Part shown: positions 56,386 through 64,000 of the stretch, one piece after another
Layout of the letters: each line of letters starts with the position of its first letter
How positions within the stretch are numbered: the first letter of the stretch is position 1
Made by a program: the position numbers and the translations under genes
Assembly: GCA_022495005.1 (NCBI GenBank)
Contig: JAGYXB010000176.1
Location: 124,001 to 188,000, forward strand
From: Rhyacophila brunnea
Lineage: Eukaryota > Arthropoda > Insecta > Trichoptera > Rhyacophilidae
Direction of reading: 5' to 3'
DNA: 64,000 nt
Notes under the pieces: model-generated
What the model was told of the DNA's origin: nothing
Database searches by the model: none
The model's input: only the letters and a program-made list of their open reading frames with translations

Positions 56386-56605
56386 CTTGCATTCTGGCAG
56401 TGCTGCTTTACGGTAGCAAGTTATGGCACCTTACCGAAATCGTATAATGAGCTTCGAAATTAAAATAAATGTTTGTTATCTCAAAAAAACTATAAATATG
56501 ATACAACATAGACGAGAGTACAGCTCTACCGAATTGTCCCGGGTAGCAGATGCTAAAACAAAGATCGACCCGATGGTTGCCAATCTCAATTAGAGGATGG
56601 CACGA
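56386..56605 (+). pseudogene. RTE-like LINE relic
   Basis: GCTTGCATTCTGGCAGTGCT onward translates as ACILAVLLYGSKLWHLTEIV, matching LLYGCETWHLTE of the 1.2-3.4 kb LINE. After a disrupted stretch it ends in GATAAGAAGAAGAAAAT, a GAA-type tail. Confidence 0.65.
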
Positions 56606-56732
56606 TAAGAAGAAGAAAATATGACTTCAAACGAGTGATCACTGATTGATACATTCAATACCTACCAATTTATATTGGTATTGGTTTTCGGGCACCGTTA
56701 AAAATACTCTTTTTACATACAGGTGTAGTATT

Positions 56733-56772
56733 ATTATATATATATATATATTATTATATATATATTATTATT
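56733..56772. repeat. TA-rich microsatellite
   Basis: Imperfect TATATATA runs with ATTATTATA interruptions. Confidence 0.8.
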
Positions 56773-56774
56773 TG

Positions 56775-57120
56775 CTACGTCATATGGAGGACGGAATAAT
56801 TCCGATCCCTCCTTGGATTCATCACTTTCAACTCCTGACTTCTCTGTTTCGGCAGAGTTTCAGTACACGGGTACAGAGGACACTTCATGTCATTAAAGAT
56901 AAATGACGGCAGAGCAAGTCAAGATTCTTTTTATTTTCTAAAACTCTTTCTTTAAGCACTAAGGTGCATGGTTGCTACATCAGTCCCGTGCAGCATCGCT
57001 TCGGGACAAGGAAGTGTGGCATTAATTTTTTTTCATTCTGACACGTTTATAGCGTCATGGAAGGCGACCGTGCACAAACCGCGGTTGCATATACATGGCG
57101 GGTGGAGGTGGGGAAACTCA
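56775..57120 (-). repeat. Repeat X copy 4
   Basis: Inverse copy of the 55.48-55.75 kb unit. The minus strand has CCCACCTCCACCCGCCATGT, GACGCTATAAACGTGTCAGA and CCATGCACCTTAGTGCTTAA, plus the adjoining CAGGAGTTGAAAGTGATGAA block. Confidence 0.65.
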
Positions 57121-57364
57121 AATCATTGTTAATAGTTCACGCATGTAACTACATATCATGCCAATAACCCGTAACGTATAAAGTGGTAAAGCAAAGCACA
57201 TAACGCATAATATAATGTTAACATCCAATAAAAATGTGACATATTATAATATATAAAGATAAACATCCAAATTTGTTATATTTACTTACTGTTTTACCTT
57301 TTAAATAATTCGAAAGTGACATTTTGAAACTGAATTCAACACACGACATGCAACACGCTTGGTA

Positions 57365-58330
57365 GCTTAGAACAGGGTTTCCCAAACTATGTTCCGCGGA
57401 ACACCAGTATTACGCCGAACCTGAATAGGTGTTCCGCGACAATTTGGAAAGGTTTTACACACGTTTGCAATATTTTCTGAAAATTAGTAAGGACGATTCC
57501 TGTGTTCGGAATCTATTTTCCGTGACAGTTAAACCAGTAGGCTTAAACGCAAAAGAGAACCCCAATTTTTCAAAACAAGCTTTTATTGTTTTCATGGCCC
57601 CCACAAGGGGGGGGGCTGACAGGGCTTTAACCTGGGGGCACGGGCTCTAGGTGGGCCCGGCGTGGTGGGTTGATCAGATGAGTAAGATGAACACACATCA
57701 CAAATTTGCTTTAATAGTTAAAAAAGTCGCCTGTGGTGCTATTATATTTCATAACTATTAACATTAGCTAATTTTAAATTATGTAATTGAACGATGTTAT
57801 TTTTGATTATTGCGTATTGATACTCCACAACTCCATGATGAAAGTAGATGTATTAAAAATAGAAAAAAATGTTAATAATATAACGAATTAGGGCCCCTAA
57901 TTTGAGCTATAACAAAATTTGAAAAACGTTAATGTGTCACACTGCCTTTAACATTAGAGATAGGTAGGGGGCCCAAAGATCCTAGCCTGAAGACCCGCTT
58001 CAGGATGTGGGGGCCATGATTGTTTTACTTTCGTTTTCTACTACCTATTTATCCGAAGCGGGGTTTTCTATTTATGCTGCAATGAAATCAAAGTGCAGGA
58101 ACAGGCTCGACGCCACACCAGATATTAGAATGCAACTTTACCAATAGTGTGCCTGATATCAAGAAAATATGCAATTCAAGGACTCAATATTATCAGTCAT
58201 TATTTTTTTTTTAATTTTAACTAGTATAAATCAATCTAAAAATAAGCAATCTAAAAAAGTGTTCCGTTAAAATTTCCGGGTTTGCGAAGTGTTCCATTGC
58301 AGAAAAAGTTTGGGAAACCCTGGCTTAGAG
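57365..58330 (+). mobile_element. hAT-C copy 2, without mariner
   Basis: The body 57373-58322 (950 bp) starts CAGGGTTTCCCAAACT and ends AGTTTGGGAAACCCTG, a perfect 16-bp inverted terminus. It is flanked by GCTTAGAA and GCTTAGAG, 7 of 8. A transposase dimerisation remnant with SIYAAMKSKCRNRLDATPDI lies near 58068-58130. The site matching the mariner insertion (near 57900-57920) is uninterrupted. Confidence 0.9.
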
Positions 58331-58865
58331 ACAAGATACGAGTTATTACAGGTTTATTCCTCCAATATTCAGATATGTGAAATTACTAAAATGGCTGTAT
58401 CATTTTTGTTAAAATAACTACAGATATGGGAATTTCGCAGTAGATGGGCAGTATTTTTGTTGTTTTTAGTACTTACATCAAAAAGTCGTTTTCGTCATAT
58501 AGGTCAGATACGGGGTATTGACATTCGAGTGAGAGACATACGTGTTGGTAAAGGAAAATTACAAAACTATCACCATTTAGTTTTAAAATAAATCTTCACC
58601 CTATGTAAATGGTAAGTATTATTTATATGGATTCATTTATGATATTGTTTCTTTACTGCCAATTAGCTAAAAATAGAAGATTATCGATAAACATAAAAAA
58701 TACGAAATAATTGAGAAAATTACTAATTATTCGAATCGTTTGCTTCATACATCGGAGCTCAGATGTCACTGTTGCGGACAAATAATAGAAACAGCCAGTT
58801 TATTTCTAGTCACCCGATGTCGACAACCTTTATTATTTATCAATACTATTTATTTAACAAATACG
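58331..58865. other. Intergenic sequence
   Basis: A 73-codon + frame (58740-58961) is mostly a shadow of the LINE fragment on the other strand. Nothing else. Confidence 0.4.
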
Positions 58866-59390
58866 TTAACTTCTCTTCTTGGTCGTGCACTCATGGCTGA
58901 GGATCGTGACCACATTCTTCCTTTCTCTTGCCTTCAGGGTCCACGACTCGACTCCGTATAGGAATATCGAGAACACTAATGTTTGCACAAGCATCATTTT
59001 TGTGGCAATCGAAATTCCGCGATCCTTCCATATAGTGGTAAGGCGTGTCATCGCACTTTTTGCAATTTGTGTGCGCCTTCTTATTTCCGCTTCGCATCTG
59101 CCCTTTCCACTGATGGTCGATCCAAGATATACAAACTCGTTGACTGTTTCGAGGTTTTGGAGTGTACTTGGTGTTGGTAGAAGGTTGGCCCGATCAACAA
59201 CCATTAACTTGGTTTTATTCCTATTAATAAGGAGGCCGTATTTGCGACTCTCTTCCTCTACCCGGTGTAGCAGCTCTGTGAGTTCTCTTTCATCAGCAAC
59301 GATTAGTGTGGTATCATCTGCGAATTTTAAGTTATTTATTTTCTGGCCACCAATTGTTATTCCGCCTTGCCACTTTACTTAACTTAAATT
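58866..59390 (-). pseudogene. Internal reverse-transcriptase fragment of an RTE/BovB-like LINE
   Basis: The minus strand is open for about 170 codons. It begins inside the RT domain, NLKFADDTTLIVADERELTE (F-A-D-D catalytic motif), then GLLINRNKTKLMVV, FVYLGSTISGKGRCEAEIRR and TLVFSIFLYGVESWTLKARE. These motifs are standard for RTE/BovB-like enzymes. The family differs from the LINE at 1.2 kb, which has EYADD and LLYGCETW. It is truncated at both ends, so it is not functional, although no stop interrupts the retained part. Confidence 0.85.
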
Positions 59391-60148
59391 ATTACGTCTA
59401 TAGTTATAGGATAGAAATTCTGAAGTCAGTTTAGTTGCAGCTAAGTTTATCGCATTTGAAATAGATGAGAATGTTAAAAATACTATAGTTTTCAAGATAT
59501 TTTTTCGGTACTTCTTTTACATTAATAAATATTTTAAAACCTTTTGGCTGATATTATATTTTTATTTTTAAACAATTCACAATGAAAGATGCTACAATTT
59601 AATTGATAAAACACATGGTATAATTTACGTCGAATTATTATATTGGGTGCGGGAGACTAATAACAACAACACTAACAATAAAAAATACAACCCATTTTTA
59701 GAGTAATTCAGATCGAAGTTTTTATCCTTTTACAAATCATTACACTCGATGACCAATTGATTGTCACAACACATTGGCAAATTTTACAATATAATTTATA
59801 ATACTGAAATATTGTTTCAAAATAAAATAAAAATTTGCGGTACTATGAGATTCAATAGAGTTGCCTAATTGCATGAAAAATTTCCATTTGAGAGTTGATA
59901 CATGTACATTTCCTGTTCACACATATATGCTGTTTTTATAATTTGTCAAACTTACGTTTTGACTTTGCTCCAAATAAATTTCCGGGAGTATACTAGAAGC
60001 TTTATAATGAAATAGGTACATAACTTAACTACATGGATTTTATTATTAATAAATAACTGTAATTTCTAATAAATAAATCATCTAATTTACAAAAGAAATT
60101 TTAAACAGTACCTATTGAGTTATCAATGTGCAAATCAGAAACAATAAT
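59391..60148. other. Intergenic sequence
   Basis: AT-rich; nothing recognised. Confidence 0.4.
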
Positions 60149-60645
60149 TACAAGATAAAAAGAACTTTTTATATACCACGTTTTTAAATTTTCTGTTGAA
60201 TCATATAAACTTGACAATTCTGTGTATTAATAATGTAGGACACATAAGGCAACTGTCAACAAATCATTTTTTTGCTATTTTGCAACAAACAAACAAAATA
60301 TATAGAATACTGAATTGTCATTTTGATTTCCATAGTAACGCACGTACATATTATTAATAATTTAGTTGCTAGGACTACCCCCTTAGCAATCAATAATAGT
60401 TGATTGGATTACGGATTTCTTCCGAAATAACTTTTCATACAAAACAGAATTAGCTGAAAATGAATTCAATTCTACTTAAATATGGCTAAAAGTATTAAGA
60501 AAATGCATTGGCATTGTGTTCTGATACATTCTAAAAGTTTCAAATGTCTAGCTAGTTGGGAAGTTAGTTGAAAATTTATTGCAAGATTTGTACAGGATAA
60601 ACAACCACCGGACAAACAAAAATACGAGCTAAGAAAAACGTGGTA
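60149..60645 (+). repeat. MITE-A copy 7
   Basis: Full-length, TACAAGATAAAAAGAACTTT to GAGCTAAGAAAAACGTGGTA. The minus frame over it (60472-60879) is a by-product. Confidence 0.8.
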
Positions 60646-60972
60646 ATAAAAATCGTTTTGCCAATGACACATTAAGAAGTTCCCTAAATAATTTACTATT
60701 TCAAGCATTATTAAATTTATGACGTCAAACAACGATCGTGATTGACATTTCTGGCTGGTATTATGAACATCGATATAATATTCTTGTTTAGCATTCAAGG
60801 GGAAGTAATATTTTATTATATTTAAATGCAATAAAATTGGTCTTTGACTAGGTCGGACGGTCATGGCCAACCGGTCCAACTGAGGTTCAGACCGATTTTA
60901 TTAAATATTTTTTTATACTCTTCGTAAAATATAGTGCTAGCAGTAAAATAAATTACCTATAATATAAAAAAA

Positions 60973-61185
60973 ATGACAGCACTGCCCATACTCTCCATTC
61001 GCGTGACCAACAGTTACACATCCCTGTGTAACACACCCGTAGAGTGCGGCAGACCCGAGGATGCCAGTCAATTAATCAAGTCGGCGGTGCGTAGAGAGCA
61101 GCACTACACACCCGCCAGTTATTACATAAATCTATTTATCATCGTCCTTAATACGGTCCGACCATACATGAGGATAACATTTTAA
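60973..61185 (+). CDS. Unrecognised 70-codon open frame, GC-rich start
   Basis: AAAAAAATGACA gives a good start context. The first 55 or so codons are much richer in GC than the flanks and encode CNTPVECGRPEDASQLIKSA then VRREQHYTPASYY. The frame then runs into AT-rich sequence to its stop, so a possible donor GTGCGT inside it (about 61086) or degeneration cannot be excluded. No family is recognised. It might be a first exon or a transposon relic. Confidence 0.25.
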   Translation: MTALPILSIRVTNSYTSLCNTPVECGRPEDASQLIKSAVRREQHYTPASYYINLFIIVLNTVRPYMRITF

Positions 61186-61989
61186 GGGACTCGCCATAAA
61201 CATTACTGTTTATTTAAATTTAACATTAACTTTTAATATTTTTTCTGTTTCTGCTTTTTAACATATTTATCCTAAAGCAGTGGTTACCAAACTTTTTTAA
61301 AAATCCTTGAAATATTTTGTAAAATTTTAGGAAATACCTATCTGGTGGACATATTCAAAATAATTAAAACGATAGTGAAAGTAAGACTTTATGTCTGGTT
61401 TATTTGTTAAAGAAGCATTGTGTAATAATAAATATTCTTTTTATAAAATGTATTTATTTGAAATTCCTTACATTGTCCATAATTAAAAATTTTAAGGGCG
61501 CACATAGAACAATGATTTTGTTTTGAAAAAATGTTCATAATATTTATTATTGAATTTTGGGGCAGCTGAAGGGGGCGGGGTTAGGAGACTTGCATGTGCC
61601 GCCGAAATTCATATTATTTTTCTTCGCCTACTATTTATAGCTTCTCATCACTTCAATCGCGAATACCACACTTTTCCAGATACATTCTCTATACTCAGAC
61701 ACCTCGCAATTTAAATCTAGCTATAAGCACATAGGCTGCAGGTGTACATAACTAAGGGTACATACGATTTATTAAGTGCTGTCTCATCCACAGATGATTG
61801 TTATAGTTATTAAGATCGTTAGTGTCCGTTTGTATCGTCCGCGACGTCTTGTCTTTTAGAAATGCTGCATTATCCGGGTCATAATTCTCAGTCTTGAAGT
61901 CCTGAAGAAATAATATTCCATTTATCTAAATAATTTGTATATTTGTGTCTGGGGGGGGGGGGTCTGGAACTAGACTGTCGGTTGTATCT
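61186..61989. other. Intergenic sequence with a lone hAT terminus
   Basis: CAGTGGTTACCAAACTTTTT at 61278 is a standard hAT-like end, but no right end or duplication was found. A G homopolymer of about 12 lies near 61955-61968. Confidence 0.45.
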
Positions 61990-62445
61990 AGAATGCCCTC
62001 GATTGAGTTTTTCAATGTGATGTGCATTTTCGGGCTACTGGGCTACTTAAAGTCACATAGATTCCTAGTAGGGGTGACATAATATATGTTTCAGTTAAAT
62101 AGTAATGATGACTATGTTCAACCAAATTGCTTCGGGTATTGATATATTCCACTTACGTGAGAGTGAGTTTAGGTAGACGACATTTTATAAATTCTTAAAA
62201 TAGGGTCTCCTTAGCAAACTCGGTGTACTTCTTTGATATACTGTATTTTTACTGCTTTTGTATGTTTATAATATTAGGTATGTTCTCTTTTTATAATATT
62301 TTCATTGTTATTGTTTTTATTACTCTTTTTTTCTTCTTTATAATAATGTTTCATGTCATGCTGTGAACGTCTTAAACTTATAATTTGTAATGTCTACAAT
62401 ATGTTTAAGAAAAATATTTAAATTGAAATTGATTTGAATGACTTT
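61990..62445 (+). pseudogene. 3' end of the jockey/CR1-like LINE family of 6.9-7.6 kb
   Basis: The + strand reads MTMFNQIASGIDIFHLRESE near 62112-62185, parallel to MFNEIASDIDIFQLREGE in the 6.9-7.6 kb copy. It is followed by the same 3' UTR blocks (GCTGTGAACGTCTTAAACTT, TATAATTTGTAATGTC) and a TTGAAATTGATTTGAATG tail. It is heavily decayed. Confidence 0.65.
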
Positions 62446-63154
62446 CATGGTTTAATGCTGAAAAGAAGCGGACCAAGAAGGCGACTCTGCCCGACTCCTG
62501 ATCTCAATGTTCTTTGACCACTTGACTGTTACCATACAAGGATTTGATTATGATGATGGTCATGGGATGTTTAACTCTATAATCAATACTTATCGAAGGG
62601 GAAAAAAATATATTATAGAGTATTGTAAGAGAAACAGAATTATTGTCGTCGTGTGTATGTCCAAATAAAGACTGAACCCCAAACAATGCATCTTGAATCG
62701 TGTTTTTGTATCGCCCGGTAGAATACAACTAAAAACTAGGGGTGGATACAGCCCCGGTTAAGACAATGGGATGATATCACACACAGTGATATGTTTTACT
62801 AAAGTTTTCATTGTGATAGCTCACTAATTCGCGTTATGCGTGATTAATATCTAACTGAATCGTATCACATACTCAAAATATATACCTCTCATCTGCCATG
62901 AGTTTGTCATATCATTATTATACACACTATAATATTAGTATGTTGACATAGATTACAAAATGTCTTCAAAAGTTTTCATGAAAGATTCAGTAGTTTACTG
63001 GGAAAGTGAGCCGGAGAATTTGTCAACATATAACTAAATTTATCAGTGAGAGCAGTTCGGGAAAAATTACTTTCAGAACGCAGTTATCAAAGCTTATTTT
63101 ATTTTACCCATCTGTCAATATTTTAAGATTTGAGTGGTATAAATGTAATATCTA
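62446..63154. other. Intergenic sequence
   Basis: A 74-codon minus frame (62504-62728) is not recognised. Nothing else. Confidence 0.4.
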
Positions 63155-63330
63155 CCGCATAGCCCCCACAAGGGGAGGGCTGATAGGGGTCTAGTCTGGG
63201 AGCCCGGCATGGCGCATCGACCAGTTAAGTGAGAAAAACACACACCACAAATACCTTGGTGGAAAAAAACGTCACCTGCGGTGCTATTTTCATTATCGAT
63301 TATTAACATTAACAAATATATGATAATATG
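63155..63330 (+). repeat. hAT-C internal segment, third copy
   Basis: AGCCCCCACAAGGGG, then GGGCTGATAGGGGTCTAG, CACACACCACAAATAC and CACCTGCGGTGCTAT match 57.60-57.78 kb and the complement of 38.08-38.25 kb. No hAT ends accompany it, so the segment may itself be a separate repeat. Confidence 0.6.
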
Positions 63331-63509
63331 ATGTAATTTGATGTGTAATGGTGGTTAATATAATTAAATGGTAGATTATTCGTATGTAAATTATTTTAAG
63401 CGTGTTTCCTGAGTATAAAATGGCTTTTTATCCAATACGGCGAAGGGTTACATGTCACTTGGTTATCATAAAAGGAGGTCACGATCAAGAAGTTAGAAGT
63501 TAGAAAATG
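63331..63509. other. Intergenic sequence
   Basis: Nothing recognised. Confidence 0.4.
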
Positions 63510-63745
63510 AACCATGTAGCCTTTCATCAAGAAACGAAGTTGAATCTGGAGCGATGCCTCAAGAGAGTTTTAAATTGGCTAACTTGATTTTCTAGCCAAA
63601 AACATTCTGGCGTTCTGACCGCTAAATACTATCTACCGTGTATATACGATGGGGCTACGGGTACTAGTTTGGCTTGGGAAAACGCAAGAAGGCTGGTGGG
63701 TGAGAGGAATTCCTGGAACGGATATGAACGACGCAGAAGAAGCAG
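63510..63745 (+). pseudogene. RTE-like LINE 3' relic
   Basis: Shares CGCTAAATACTATCTA with the 6.3 kb copy. The translation around 63665-63710 gives TSLAWENARRLVGERNSW, parallel to KTWNDARRLASDRDSW there. It ends with a GAAGAAGC-type tail. Frameshifts throughout. Confidence 0.6.
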
Positions 63746-64000
63746 TAGTTTGAGATATTATTCTATTTTGACTACGATCGTGAAAATGTGTTATACATAG
63801 TCATGTTTTTGTGCTAAACGTTATTCATTTGATGAATACAAAACCTTCTTGCGGAGTAATTTTTAATCATAAATAGTCCTGTCAAAATACAGTAATTTAT
63901 GTATAAGCGATATAATTTATATGCGATATAATTTATATGCGAATTAAAAATATATATGTATATAAATGGTTCACTTTTTATAGTAACGATATAGTGGCTA
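63746..64000. other. Intergenic sequence
   Basis: A short direct repeat CGATATAATTTATATG lies near 63908-63940. Nothing else. Confidence 0.4.

Noticed and set aside
60472..60879. 135-codon minus frame
   Set aside because: It overlaps MITE-A copy 7; other copies do not keep this frame.
1..64000. CRISPR array, operon or bacterial system
   Set aside because: No regularly spaced repeats, no bacterial-style gene packing; all coding sequence found is eukaryotic mobile-element type.

Overview
This is a eukaryotic, very AT-rich window, almost certainly from an insect. The evidence is the AT content, R1-like and RTE-like non-LTR retrotransposons, a mariner DD34D transposase, hAT and piggyBac-like elements, and short TTAGG-type runs. 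The abundance of words built on TATAATATTA and TAGGTACCTA recalls aphids and their relatives (inference only; no host gene is firm enough to place the species). There are no bacterial genes, no CRISPR array and no operons.

The window is a gene-poor transposon landscape. Three elements carry long coding sequence. (1) At 1.16-3.42 kb is a 5'-truncated but unbroken RTE-like LINE with a 742-codon reverse transcriptase frame; its ATG lies in the target-site duplication. (2) At 36.6-37.9 kb is a 1.3 kb mariner with two single-base frameshifts, nested in a hAT element (36.17-38.53 kb) whose relative at 57.37-58.32 kb lacks the mariner. (3) At about 44.7-50.0 kb is a nearly complete R1-clade-like element. 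It has ORF1 (gag-like, zinc knuckles) and ORF2 (APE endonuclease plus reverse transcriptase) overlapping by ATGA; ORF2 is broken by one frameshift and one nonsense codon.

Non-autonomous elements fill much of the rest. There are seven copies of a ~0.4-0.5 kb AT-rich family (MITE-A). Several hAT derivatives are bounded by 8-bp duplications that all have TA at the centre. Two ~370 bp copies and one 860 bp element are bounded by TTAA, one element by TAA (Harbinger-like) and one by TA. Two near-perfect palindromic MITEs occur. A tRNA-derived SINE family has six recognisable copies, and its 3' end resembles the 3' end of a local LINE family. Decayed LINE fragments of at least four kinds are scattered on both strands.

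Layout: 0-13 kb LINE 1 and dense MITEs; 14-21 kb MITEs plus one candidate host exon (16.76 kb); 21-36 kb LINE tails, a Charlie-type hAT (26.7 kb) and small repeats; 36-38.5 kb hAT plus mariner; 39-44 kb MITE-A copies, an unrecognised 78-codon frame beside a palindrome, and LINE and SINE remnants; 44.7-50 kb the R1-like element; 51-64 kb SINEs, MITE-A, a hAT copy and LINE fragments. Host coding signal is weak: one possible internal exon, one possible short spliced transcript (53.3-53.95 kb) and three small unrecognised open frames.
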